Source: Mytilus galloprovincialis
Taxonomy: Eukaryota > Mollusca > Bivalvia > Mytilida > Mytilidae
DNA length: 64,000 bases
Direction of reading: 5' to 3'
Assembly: GCF_965363235.1 (NCBI RefSeq)
Contig: NC_134847.1
Location: forward strand, 75,894,268 to 75,958,267
The translations under genes and the position numbers were made by a program. Position 1 is the first letter of the stretch; the number at the start of each line of letters is the position of its first letter. Positions 47,201 through 55,700 of this stretch are shown here, in pieces. A model generated the notes under the pieces. That model was not told the origin of the DNA. It made no database searches and was given only the letters and a program-made list of their open reading frames with translations.

Positions 47201-48110
47201 TGCAAAATGATGCTCCTATCTCACACTAGTATTTTATTACAAAAAACTTGCATTATACGTCAATTGGTCTATACCAATATACCTCAATTGGTGGATTATA
47301 CATCAATTGAGGTATAATCCACCAATTGATGGTTATTCCTGACCTGACTAATGTCTAAAATACCTCCTTGGTTTTATATGGGGACATAGTCCCCAATTAT
47401 GGTAGAATTTTTCATTCTACTAATGAACTCAAAATCGTTAACTTTTTTTTTCAGATCTACTTCCTGTTCTGGTTTTCCCTGCATTCGCGCAGAAATCTAC
47501 TTCCTTTTCTGGTCTTGTTTGCATGAGACTTCGAATAAAATATATATTTATCAGTCTAGTAAAATATAAGATTGGAACTCAATACAAATTCATTTTTAAT
47601 AATTGTTTGATATGAAAAAACGTTACCTGATGAAAGCGTTTCTTTTGTTTACATTGAATATGACCAGATGACGTCATAATTTAAAGAATGTCACAGCTAC
47701 CTAACAACAGAACCAAAATTGGGAACGTTACGGTATTTCCGTTTCTTTAATCAATATGTTTGAATTAAAAAAATAATGCATACAGACTTCGTCCCCATTC
47801 ACAGGTTATGCCTGCGGCATATTATAATTTTGAGGATAATTCAATGTAGATTTTATGGGATAACGAAATGTACCAGAAGTTCATGACCGGGTGAGATTTC
47901 TCAAATTTATGAGTTTTTAAGTACCTTGAGTTATATACACACCCTAATTAAGATATAATTTATGGGGGAGGGGGTTCAGACACAAGTTAAGCTGTTAGTG
48001 TTAGTTACTTATTTTTTTCTTACACGACAAAGTTCTGTGAGTTTATATTTAGCAAGGGTGTGATCTAAGTCAAAACCATAAGCATCATAATCTGTCAAAC
48101 AGAATGTCAT
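26263..48110 (-). CDS. NT5DC1: 5'-nucleotidase domain-containing protein 1-like, 12 coding exons
   Basis: Coding exons in order on the minus strand: 48110-48024, 43983-43892, 43118-43047, 42040-41928, 40842-40754, 39942-39861, 38801-38627, 37669-37581, 35818-35700, 27858-27691, 27479-27305, 26354-26263. Every intron is GT...AG, all phases agree, and the total is 1353 nt: 450 residues plus TGA, close to the vertebrate NT5DC1 length I recall (about 455). HAD phosphatase motifs are present: GFDLDHTL (Asp14, Asp16, Thr18), FLMTSS (Thr220-Ser222), NAKKPAFF (Lys near 252) and YFGDSLCSD (Asp312, Asp317). Further family stretches are LFLDADKGNILKL, ASHGTKMLT, FDIPSAVLCAHVVD and GWGSFF. The first ATG is chosen because the HAD motif follows at the usual distance; an in-frame open stretch upstream to an AG at about 48170 leaves a slightly longer N-terminus possible. 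HAD-type nucleotidases act on phosphate monoesters in the cytosol; the substrate of this subgroup is not well defined. Confidence 0.92.
27876..28035 (+). repeat. Dispersed repeat (gacgaaacgcgcctctggcg) in intron 9
   Basis: Runs from ctttttggaattttggatcc through gagtgtcactgatgagtctt and gtagacgaaacgcgcctctg to cccggtacctttgataact. Inserted just upstream (in gene sense) of exon 10, between a duplicated exon fragment and the real exon. Confidence 0.7.
28026..28073 (-). pseudogene. Duplicated 5' fragment of NT5DC1-like exon 10
   Basis: On the minus strand the sequence ttttcaggttgtgtattttg then ggtaatagtttatgttctg repeats the splice acceptor and about the first 40 nt of exon 10 (27858 downward) with a few changes. 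A second small piece (gcagggaaactgtcagaac) is duplicated at 27869-27887. It arose from a tandem duplication of the exon edge into which the repeat at 27876-28035 inserted. It keeps an AG acceptor, so mis-splicing is conceivable. Confidence 0.75.
28680..28785. repeat. Dispersed repeat piece, inverted match to 44940-45020
   Basis: ttggttgaaatcttgttatgac, atgacatcaaattttcttg and gcaaccatgcctgataac correspond in reverse to 44940-45020 (ggcatggtcgcc, aaaatttgacgtcataatcg). Same repeat family, diverged. Confidence 0.5.
28848..29030 (+). repeat. A1 repeat of the split-repeat element
   Basis: Starts ataatagaatttaagttaat, includes cgccggggccactcacggat and a TGACGTCA-like motif (tgtgacgtcattta), ends gtaaacttgaaaa. 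Same as 34709-34891 with no difference seen. Confidence 0.85.
30280..30600 (+). other. Unassigned ORF segment inside the split-repeat element
   Basis: A stretch of about 60 codons reads as plausible protein (for example RDLARPQNPAKGWNSWTRD, then DGLPDWTGF), with richer base composition than its surroundings. I do not recognise a family; a gag-like or first ORF of the host element is possible from position only. Confidence 0.3.
31260..31990. other. Interior of split-repeat element, nothing recognised
   Basis: AT-rich, no ORF with a motif. Confidence 0.3.
32150..32700 (+). mobile_element. Diverged retroelement 3' end (tail family B) nested in the split-repeat element
   Basis: Contains cctcaaaaactaacaaaaca, ggtctggagctggcatgttg and ctggggcctctggcctatgt in the same order as 13077-13640. 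More diverged than the copies at 13-14 kb, so an older fragment. Confidence 0.55.
32710..34008. other. Interior of split-repeat element, nothing recognised
   Basis: Traces of protein-like reading exist around 32710-32900 and 33420-33500 but no family can be named. A long T run lies at 33044-33070. Confidence 0.3.
34009..34275 (+). repeat. GATA-rich minisatellite, about four units of ~70 bp
   Basis: Each unit has tgtaccagttgtacgttaaa-like sequence followed by tatctatctatc and tagattatttaatatatata. Units vary in length through the tetranucleotide and TA runs. Confidence 0.75.
34302..34328 (+). repeat. Short GC-rich hairpin before B1
   Basis: gaaccgccctttttatggcggtt: an AACCGCC stem with its complement GGCGGTT around an 8-base loop, about 30 bp before B1. 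Unusual GC content for the region. Confidence 0.6.
34356..34712 (+). repeat. B1 repeat of the split-repeat element
   Basis: Starts tggcagaattcgctgcatag, includes two tgtatcccacggtg words and short tatctatc runs, an aataaa near its end, and ends caccatctgagataa. Matches 35064-35420 at a constant offset of 708 bp with no difference seen. The ORF inside it is a by-product. Confidence 0.85.
34709..34891 (+). repeat. A2 repeat of the split-repeat element
   Basis: Copy of 28848-29030 at a constant offset of 5861 bp. Confidence 0.85.
35064..35420 (+). repeat. B2 repeat, right end of the split-repeat element
   Basis: Second copy of B. The sequence after it (ctccactctcaacag) differs from that after B1, so the element ends here. 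Confidence 0.8.
35947..36827 (-). mobile_element. hAT transposon remnant with 8-bp target duplication
   Basis: Ends: CAGGGGTCGAATTTAAGC at the left and the complement of CAGGGGTCGAAATTAGC at the right; GCAGGAAT is duplicated at 35939-35946 and 36828-36835. Subterminal copies of the word ctactggtccg and relatives (ctggtccggaccag) occur at both ends. An 8-bp duplication and CAGGG ends are the hAT hallmark. It encodes only the N-terminal part of a hAT-like protein, so the 881-bp copy is an internally deleted, non-autonomous form. Located in intron 8 of the NT5DC1-like gene. Confidence 0.85.
36204..36601 (-). pseudogene. hAT transposase N-terminal TTF-type zinc finger fragment
   Basis: Minus strand: MKKFLEGVKTPDKKIKISEN, a Lys/Glu-rich stretch, VDYPYK, then after a small imperfect inverted repeat around 36388-36440 a second segment SWNLMNCTTCEKFAVTTLD, FVTGSSNFKLDSVLAHQQLE and HKQ. 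The C-x2-C ... GSSNFK ... H-x4-H pattern is the TTF-type finger preceding the dimerisation region in ZNF862-like hAT proteins. The two segments are in different frames, and the DDE core is missing. Confidence 0.65.
38520..38582 (+). repeat. Repeat tail tgtctcattggcactc
   Basis: agaattgtctcattggcactcataccacatattc is the shared end of the 12590-12795 family. Confidence 0.5.
38890..39446. mobile_element. Dispersed element with ~150-160 bp tandem core
   Basis: About three core units start at 38928, 39076 and 39236 (aaaggggcataactctggaa, then ggtaataggcattgtgtata, then catttggttg). The right end has aaatgccacctcctctacgg and tggggcata, an imperfect hairpin. A core of tandem units flanked by unique ends is like the pearl-type elements of bivalves. 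In intron 6 of the NT5DC1-like gene. Confidence 0.5.
40574..40632 (+). repeat. Terminal piece of retroelement tail family B
   Basis: cagggtcaggttgttgtctctttgtcacattccc matches the last bases of 13855 and 14393 copies. Confidence 0.5.
41552..41775 (-). repeat. Reversed mussel repeat (gtgccaatgagacaactctc)
   Basis: Reads gagtgccaatgagacaactc, tccatcaaagtcactatgtg, aggtcaaagtacagcc on the plus strand; same family as 55598-55740. The ORF at 41519-41701 lies in it. In intron 4. Confidence 0.5.
42483..42708 (+). mobile_element. Retroelement 3' tail family A, solo copy
   Basis: Very similar to 50049-50268 (gggtgccacatgtggagcag ... gtatctttcgtccctctttt). Truncated copy with only the 3' end; the ORFs over it are by-products. 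In intron 3. Confidence 0.65.
42750..42959. mobile_element. TTAA-type MITE, 210 bp
   Basis: Ends gggagtagaccttggttcag and the complement of ggaggtagaccttggctaag, each continuing as agggagataactc / agggaaataactc. TTAA flanks at 42746-42749 and 42960-42963. The gagttat motif near both ends is shared with the MITE at 6199-6471. In intron 3. Confidence 0.75.
44680..44842. mobile_element. Foldback element
   Basis: Almost the whole piece is an inverted repeat: gattctaccactgcattcag ... tacgatatttatccactata ... ttaaaacg, a loop of about 14 bp (tgaggcttgccaag), then the complementary arm ending ggtggtggaatc. In intron 1. Confidence 0.7.
45652..46588 (+). mobile_element. Pearl-like / Helitron-like element with 166-bp core repeats
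   Basis: The left end ctagaggctgtcaagagcct contains an aggct...agcct inverted pair. About 4.5 tandem core units of 165-166 bp follow, starting at 45744, 45910, 46076, 46241 and 46407. Then an ACGG-type microsatellite (acaacgacggacaacgacgg) and a right end with a gcccttcaggcc hairpin and aggtgagctaa (CTAA, followed by T). This order (unique left end, core repeats, tetranucleotide microsatellite, CTRR end with hairpin) is that of bivalve pearl elements, regarded as non-autonomous Helitron relatives. ORFs across the units are by-products. In intron 1. Confidence 0.75.
46669..47335. mobile_element. TIR element with CAATTG palindromic-word ends
   Basis: The left end (gtggattatacctcaattgg, tataatccaccaattgacat, tggtatagaccaattgatg) is repeated inverted at the right (about 47255-47335), giving inverted repeats of about 75-80 bp. 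The ends are made of alternating caattg words and ggattatac/gtataatcc spacers. The roughly 500-bp interior has a 60-codon ORF without recognised motif. No target duplication was identified with confidence. Confidence 0.6.
47345..48018. other. 5' part of intron 1, no gene seen
   Basis: Contains a short imperfect direct repeat (agatctacttcctgttctgg / aaatctacttccttttctgg at 47454-47512). Nothing else recognised. Confidence 0.4.
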
Positions 48111-48179
48111 GTCTTTAAAGTGACGGCGTGGTGCAGTGAGGCAAAATAATTTTCGTGTGATGAAATGTTTGATCGCCTG

Positions 48180-48300
48180 AAACATTAGAGTTATCTCCCA
48201 TGTAAGACGACAGAGGACATTTCGGCCACCCTGCCAGTTCCGCCACAGTCGTTTCGGTCACATTAGTAAAGTTGTTTCGGCCATGCTACTCAATCTTTAA
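48180..48300. other. Region upstream of NT5DC1-like start, with ttcggccac words
   Basis: acatttcggccaccctgcc, cgtttcggtcacattag, tgtttcggccatgcta: three or four near-copies of ttcggccac in about 90 bp. No TATA box is seen. Could be promoter-proximal sites or simple repeat decay. Confidence 0.3.
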
Positions 48301-50268
48301 AGACCCAAATGTTGCAAAGCACCTATCCTACCTCCATGACAAATATGTTGTTGTCCCCGCAGATAAAGCCCCAAACAACATCGTTTTTGTGTGTAAAACT
48401 AATTACATTACTGCTTGATAAAAGAATTAGGTATTGACAGTTCACTTGGAAACTCAACATATACCCTCACGACACTTACCAAAGAGGAAATCCTGGATAA
48501 TCATAGGTCTGTTCTATGTTCCTTTGGAATTTCAACCAAAGATGAAAAACTGGATCTTCCATCACTGTATTGGATACCTAAACTACATAAGTCCTTAAAA
48601 CAACAGTATATTGCTGGGTCTTCCAAGTGCTCCATGAAACCTCTTTCTAAATTATTAACATCTATTTTATCAGCAATCAGAGACGGGCTTCAAAGTTATT
48701 GTGAAACTGCATATTCTAGAGGTGGTGTGAATCAGATGTGGACACTTAAAAATTCCAAAGATCTTTTAGAGTACATACAATCTAACTCTCTTTCATCTTG
48801 TAACAGTATTAAAACATTTGACTTTTCTACCCTTTACACAAGTATTCCACATTCCAAACTAAAAGACAAATTAAAAGAGTTGGTATTGCTTTGCTTCATA
48901 AAAAAAGAATGGCCAACGTAGATACAATTTAAGTATCTTGTCTTAGGGAGGGAGAAATCCTACTTTGTATAGGATCACTCTGATTCAAACAAAAAATTCT
49001 CTGAAACTGATATCATCAAGATGCTTGATTTCTTGATTGACAACATATTTGTTACGTTCGGAGGACGTGTTTTTCAACAGACTGTCGGCATTCCAATGGG
49101 AACAAACTGTGCCCCTCTACTTGCCGACTTGTCTCTTTATTATTATGAGGCTGACTTCATGCAGGAACTTCTTAAGAAGAAAGATAAGAAGTTAGCAATA
49201 TCCTTTAACTCTACTTTCCGCTATATAGATGATGTTCTTTCACTTTGATACTTTGTAATAATATGCTGATACTTTGTCATTATGAAACTTTGTCATAAAT
49301 GGTGATAGAATTTAGGTTGAACAATTTTGATGTGCTGATACATTATGAAATATGAAATATGAATATTGTAGTCGGGTAATTCTGACTGTGAATTTCGCCA
49401 TTGACCACTATGATCTATGATAGCAAAACATTGTCCGAATTGTGTTTTGTTGAGTTACTTTTATACTGTAGCACTTAAATTGACAAAACATCATACTGAC
49501 CTAAACCTTGACTGTTAGATTTTAAATAATTCAAAATTTGGTGACTATGTGGAACGCATCTATCCCATCGAACTAGAGGTAAAAGATACTACAGATACAG
49601 TTAAGTCGGCCTCATATCTTGACTTACATCTAGAAATTGACAATGAGGGTCGGTTGAAAACAAAACTTTACGACAAAAGAGATGATTTCAGTTTTCCAAT
49701 TGTGAACTTTCCATTTCTAAGTAGCAACATTCCAGCAGCATCTGCATACGGGGTATATATCTCCCAATTGATACGATATTCCCATGCTTGCATTTCCTAT
49801 CATGGTTTTCTTGATAGAGGATAGCTGCTCACAAAGAAGATATTGAACTAATAGCTCCAAATGGTGAAGTTGAAATAATCCCTTCGTAAATTTTATGGAC
49901 GCCATCACGAGTTGGTTGACCGTTATGAAATAACCGTTTCACAAATGATATCGGATATGTTCCTTACGTCGTAACTACAATCCCCTTCCCTTTCATGAAT
50001 GTGACCTACCGAATTAGACTATTTACCGGATTTGTAATCACATAAGCAACATGGGTGCCACATGTGGAGCAGGATCTGCTTACCCTTCCGGAGCACCTGA
50101 TATCACCCCTAGTTTTTGGTGGGGTTCATGTTGTTTATTCTTTAGTTTTCTATGTTGTGTCATGTGTACTATTGTTTGTCTGTTTTTCTTTTTCATTTTT
50201 AGCCATGGCGTTGTCAGTTTATTTTAGATTTATGAGTTTGACTGTTCCTTTGGTATCTTTCGTCCCTG
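48300..50268 (+). mobile_element. Penelope-like reverse transcriptase element, broken
   Basis: Protein segments typical of this mollusc RT family are visible: LPSLYWIPKLHK, FDFSTLYTSIPH, GIPMGTNCAPLLADLSLYYY, FRYIDDVL (the catalytic YIDD) and, further on, SASYLDLHLEIDNEGRL and IVNFPFLSSNIP. The element ends with the non-coding tail A (50049-50268). The PKLHK and YIDD motifs suggest the Penelope-like group; this is from memory. It is broken in several places and is interrupted by a 277-bp piece of neighbouring sequence (49252-49528). A fossil copy. Confidence 0.7.
49252..49528 (+). repeat. 277-bp piece interrupting the RT element, copy of 50574-50853
   Basis: Nearly identical to 50574-50853 (gatactttgtaataatatgc ... 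cttgactgttagattttaaa), with very few differences. It sits between two RT segments. Confidence 0.8.
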
Positions 50269-50289
50269 TTTTGTTATTTTGCACAACTT

Positions 50290-50640
50290 ATATAAATATA
50301 TATGCTGATACTTTTAAATATTATCAAGAATTTGTATAGTAAGATACAAATTGATATTATTATATGATGATACTTTGTCATTACTTATTGATACATTTTC
50401 TTTATTTGCTGATATTATTTTCATTATATGCCAAAAATACTTTATGATGAAACTTTGGCGTTCCATATCATATGCTGATATAGTCATTATGATACTTTGT
50501 CATAAGATGCTGACACTTTTTCCTCATATTCTTATACTTAGCCACTTCATGCTGACACTTTGTCATCATATGTTGATACTTTGTAATAATATGCTGATAC
50601 TTTGTCATTATGAAACTTTGTCATAAATGGTGATAGAATT
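50290..50640 (+). repeat. Degenerate minisatellite, ~20-25 bp unit
   Basis: Many variants of tgctgatactttgtcattat. Its last units are also present at the start of the 49252-49528 copy. Confidence 0.7.
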
Positions 50641-50853
50641 TAGGTTGAACAATTTTGATGTGCTGATACATTATGAAATATGAAATATGAATATTGTAGT
50701 CGGGTAACTCTGACTGTGAATTTCGCCATTGACCACTATGATCTATGATAGCAAAACATTGTCCGAATTGTGTTTTGTTGAGTTACTTTTATACTATAGC
50801 ACTTAAATTGACAAAACATCATACTGACCTAAACCTTGACTGTTAGATTTTAA

Positions 50854-51210
50854 ATTTACAGTATACAAACCTTACAGTTCGTACCTAGGTCAGAATATTT
50901 TTGTCATATTCTTTTATCAATAACTATTTATCTTTCCAACACAAAATCAAGGATTATATGTTGTTGGAATACCTCTTGCAGTCACGTCAATACTTAATTA
51001 TTATATACAAGTTGACCTACTTTCGTATCTAATATAACTTAATGCTGGGATGCCTTTTTCTGGAGACTGCCAGCACTCAACCAAAAGTAGTGTATATATA
51101 AACAAAAAAAAGTTCCAGTGGAATAAATATCACAGGAAATATGTTCTGGAAGAAATTTTTTCACAGATAATTTCTATATTATTTGTTACATCTCTTTAAG
51201 TTCTGGGTTT
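50854..51210. other. No gene seen
   Basis: AT-rich, no motif. Confidence 0.4.
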
Positions 51211-51355
51211 TGGAAATTTGTTCCTTACATGTACCTGGTGAAGTAAGTTCCTGTTTTGTGAGATTTGTTCCTTACCTGGTAAAATAAGTTCCGGGTTTGT
51301 GACATTTATTCCTTACCTGCTGAAATAAGTTCTTTGTCTGTGAAACACGTTCCAC
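51210..51355 (+). repeat. Minisatellite, ~50-bp unit, about three copies
   Basis: Units of the type ttgttccttacctggtgaaa followed by taagttcctgttttgtgag at about 51220, 51268 and 51311. Confidence 0.65.
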
Positions 51356-51459
51356 TGGCTATAAAAGTGTCTCGTTGTTATATTAGTGTTTTAAATATGA
51401 ACTATTTTGCAGTATATTCTATTTTCACCGGATGATAGGAAATACAGAAATCAGGGAAA

Positions 51460-52060
51460 TGTTTCCTAGAAATGGAAAGTTCACAATTGGGAAGCTGAAA
51501 TCATATCTTTTGAAGTGAATTTATGTTTTTAATTGACACTTATTGATAAATTTCTACATGTAAGTGAAGATATGAGGCGGACTTAAATATTACTGTTGAG
51601 TCCTATATCTCTTGTTCGATTGCATAGATGCACTCAATACAGTCACCAAACTTTAGAATTATTAAGTTAGAGAACATCATCTATATAGCGGCAAGTTAAG
51701 TTTAAGGATACTGTTAACTTCTTTTCTCTCCTACGAACTGCCTGTATGATGTCAGTCTCATATGAATGAAGGAACAAGTCGACATGAAGAAGGGCACTAT
51801 TGATACCCATGAGAATGCTGATTGTTTGTTGAAAAACACGTCCACCAAATGTTACAAATATGTCAATAAAGAAGTTTAACATGTTGATAATGTAGATTTT
51901 TAAGATATTTTTGTTTGAATCAGAGTGATTTTATAGTAAGTACGATTTTTTCCACCTTAAGACAAAATACTAGTATCTACGTATGTTGGCCAATTTTTTT
52001 TTTATTAAGCAAAGCAGGACCAATGCAACTCTTTCTGTGTTTCTTACAACAGTGGTTAAA
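51460..52060 (-). mobile_element. Penelope-like RT fragment, reversed and broken (duplication copy A)
   Basis: On the minus strand it shows FVTFGGRVFQQT and CRYIDDVL and corresponds to the middle of the element at 48300-50268. The same fragment is at 60260-60680, so it was part of the unit before duplication. Fossil. Confidence 0.7.
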
Positions 52061-52690
52061 CAACATAAATAAAGGCAACAGTAGTATACCGCTGTTCGAA
52101 ATTCATAAATTGATTGAAATAACAATTCCAGGTTACAAACTAAAACAATCTAATTAAAAACTGATCTCTCATCGCTCCTGTTTCTGATATGTCGCGTGGG
52201 AGATCTAACGAAACCCGCTTTGAGGTCACATGTGAGTGACCTCGTAGATGTGTCTTTTTCGACCCATGAAATTGAGTCTTCCACGATCTTGGAAGTTTAA
52301 CGTAAGGCAAAGGGATGTAACTCATTTTATTTACGACGAAATCGTCAGTCATAATAATTCATAAACTTTTTTGATTGGCTTATTAATAGGTCGTCAACTC
52401 ATTTGCATATCTTTATAAATTCATGACTTTTAGTTCACTCACATGTGACCTCAAAGCCGGTTTCGTTAGATCTCCCACGCGACATATCAGAAACAGGAGC
52501 GATGAGAGATCGGTTTTTAATTAGATTGAAACTAAAACTGAGGGAAACACATCAAATAAAGAAAACAACGACAACAACAGAAACACTCAAATGCAACACA
52601 CACATAAACGAACTATTAGATAACAACTGCCATTTTCCTGACTTGGTACAGGACATTTAAAGAAAAAATGGTTGGTTGAACCTGGTTTTA
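52060..52690 (+). repeat. Mussel ccgctgttc repeat inserted in duplication copy A
   Basis: Begins aaataaaggcaacagtagta and ends near gacttggtacaggacattta and ttgaacctggttttacggct. Copy B lacks it: 60668-60690 reads straight from aacaacataaa into accaccgtacg. A MITE is nested inside. Confidence 0.65.
52146..52528. mobile_element. MULE-like MITE with 94-bp inverted repeats
   Basis: The left arm 52146-52239 starts CAATCTAATTAAAAACTGAT; the right arm 52435-52528 is its complement with two mismatches seen. AAACTAAAA is duplicated at 52137-52145 and 52529-52537. A 9-bp duplication with long inverted repeats fits Mutator-like (MULE) non-autonomous elements. The near-identical arms suggest a young insertion. 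Confidence 0.8.
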
Positions 52691-52798
52691 CGGCTAGCCA
52701 AACCTCGCCGTACGGACTTGAGTAATGAGCAAATATTATACTGCTTAGTTAGCTTTTATTTCGTATGAAATAATCTTAGATAATACATCTGTTTCTTG

Positions 52799-55700
52799 CT
52801 ATACTCTGTAAACTCTGTAAATGTTTCCTTGGTGACATGAATGCTCCCATCGAGCGTCCCTCACCTCAAAATCGTCATGAGTCCACAATCTAAATTGTTT
52901 CTTGGCCAATTGTTGCATCATAAATTCCTATAACGAGACGGTAATTGATGTTTGAATACAACAGATATGTTTTGTATCAACTGAACAAGTAAAAACAACT
53001 GTTACATTCCTGACTTGGTACTTTCCGAAGACAACGGTAGATAAAACCTTAGTTTTAGGCAAACTGAATCTCCCATATTTGTGTCAGTTCTGTGTTATTG
53101 ACAACATTTGGTGAGCAACCCAAACATAAGCAATAGATAATTTAACAATAACTGCGATCCATTAACCTAAATTAAATCAACTGGGACCCACTAGCCCAAA
53201 TCGTGTAGATATCCATCACAACTGACTAAAAAAATGCTAACAAACATACAGATAAATCTAACTAAGACACAACCAAAACATGTGTTTTAGCTGACAGTAA
53301 ATTTGATAATGATGCCAATAAAAAAGATTTTTTAGTTTAAAGCATATTGAGGAAAAAAACATTTTTTTTAGTTCATCGTACATACCGTATATTGTACACA
53401 ACTTCCCGATAAAGTACAAATTGGGGAAAATATGAATACAAGGCTAAAAAAATTAAAACAACACTGTAAAAAACCCATGCACATTTTTCCCATACCCTGA
53501 AACTATGAAATAGTTCACATCCCACTGTTGTTTGCACTGGTCTCGTGTTTCAATGAATGTTGACCGGTCCCTTAGTTGGTCTAGATGTAAAAGTGACCAG
53601 ATATTGTAATTATAAGTCTTAGATAATTAAATGTTCTGAATTTGCTTGTGGGAAACAACTATTTCAACGTCGATGCTGACACAGACCTTTCTAAATATAT
53701 TTTATGAAAGTTAGGCTGAACCTGTACTACCCTTAGTATGAACAGGGTATCAAATATTAATATATGATGTTCATAAGGCATGTAAATTCCGATACGACAT
53801 ATATGTGTTATGATTCAATGAAGTGATCAGTACTTACAATTATGATTTAATAATAGATTGTAATACATAACTAACCATGAACTATTTCCAGTTATTAACG
53901 CCCACGGTCTTTTCCCTACCTATGCTTACACATTCTAACGAGGTCCGTGTTTTTCTCAGAATGCCTAACAAGTCGTTTAATTAAATGTGTTGAGGGTGCA
54001 CTGATTGACTCCTAGCCTTTGTTTGTTTTTAGTTGAAATTGTGCTTTAACTAGCTGTTATTAAATGGTACTCTCAGAATGTACTTTTTGTCCTTTGTTTA
54101 GTGTTATTCTTATTTGTACTGATCTGATGAGGTAAACATTTTCCAACAACTTTGTTCAGTTTGTTCTTATGTTGTACGATAACACTACTATAACGGTTCG
54201 GAAATTTTTAAGCGCTCACTAACATTTTAAACTCGCATTTTTTTTACATGCGGCTGTTCCGTGCTAGTAGTCTGTTATCCAGTGGTTGTCGCTGGTAACT
54301 GTCACATCATAAATGTTTTTAGGTTTATTCTTTTCTAGTATAACATGTATAAATCAGGCCGTGGCTTTTCACTCTTGAATTGTTTCATTTTTTGTTATAT
54401 CTGAGCTTTTATAGCTTACTAAACGGTATGCATGCTTTTCTCTCATTAATGAAAGTGGCATTAAGTTTGTCACATTCATGTATTTTTTTTTTAATTTTAT
54501 GGATAGTTGACATGATGAAAATCATACCACATCTCCATATTCTTATATCTAGGGTACAGACAGACATTTTTTTTTCATCACGCCACATACAGACAAAAAA
54601 GAGTTTTTAAGGTGGTATGGGAGTCTAAAATAAAAATGATAGAATAAATGTTCATACTTTGCCAAAGCGTAGTATCTATTGATAAAAAATATGATAAAAA
54701 TTATAGGTCACCGCGCACTTTCTCAAGCTACAGGTTGTAACAAAATGACACATTTTGTATGGATTATACAGGAAAAAACTACCATTTTGTGATAAGAAAC
54801 AAAACATAATGATAGAATTGTAAAATAAATTAGGAAAAGATAGCTTTCAGACAATGCTTTGAGAATATCAAAAAAAAAGGATAGGGTCACCGTACGATTT
54901 TTTCCGGCTAAATTCCATGTAGATTCCTTCAGAAAATCCACCGTTTTAGAGTTACCTCTCCTTAAAATGCCAATTTAAAAACATTTTAACGCAACCAAAA
55001 ATAATCTTCACTTGTAAAAATATTAATATCTATAAGTTATATTCTTATAAATTGGTTCTATTAAATGAAAATTCGCACTTGATATCTGCATTCCTGCATA
55101 AAAGTTTGCTAAATTGATAGAAACTCTGGACCTTAAGGTTCTCTGGGTTTTTTTTACAATCTAAGACGGCGAAATACACCCTTAAAACCTTAAAAGATTT
55201 TTCACTTAAAAATGGGTCTCTTTTGTAGAAACATTAAATTCAACATTTCTATTCTTTCCGGAAGTGACTCCGTACTTCGAATTCAATCACAGCTTTACCA
55301 TTTGGTGTAACGTTCGACACATAGGGTACACACTCGTTGTTTAAGTTCGTTTGGCGACTTATAAATTTCTGTGTTGTTTTTTACCGTTGCTATGTTTATT
55401 TGACGCATCACCATTTATTATTGGCATACCAGTTGAACCCGAACGCGTATTTTTCTCATGTTTTTCTTCTTGTTGTCATTTTGGGTTATTTGCGTAGTGA
55501 TATGTATTTTTTATTCTCTATTTTTTTAGACAGTTTTAAGTTTTCATCGCGCGTTATCTGTGGTATTTGAAGCCTAAACATGAAATTATTAGATATAAGA
55601 AGATGTGATGGGAGTACCAATGAGACAAATCTCTATCCAAGTCATTATTTGAAAAAGTATACCATTATAGGTCTTCAACAGGGAACCTTGGCTCCCATCG

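Noticed and set aside
47047-47229. 60-residue ORF inside the CAATTG-ended element
   Set aside because: No motif, no partner copy in the window; too short to support a gene.
48120-48175. In-frame extension of the NT5DC1-like protein upstream of 48110
   Set aside because: An open frame exists back to an AG, but the ATG at 48110 gives the usual distance to the HAD motif; left as a minor alternative.
50290-50640. Possible CRISPR-like array of short repeats
   Set aside because: The units are degenerate and contiguous without constant spacers; it is a minisatellite in an animal genome.
55337-55570. Nearly identical hydrophobic ORFs here and at 62731-62994
   Set aside because: The identity covers a 175-bp block that ends outside the ORF, and the N-terminal parts diverge without codon pattern; likely intronic sequence of the minus-strand genes.
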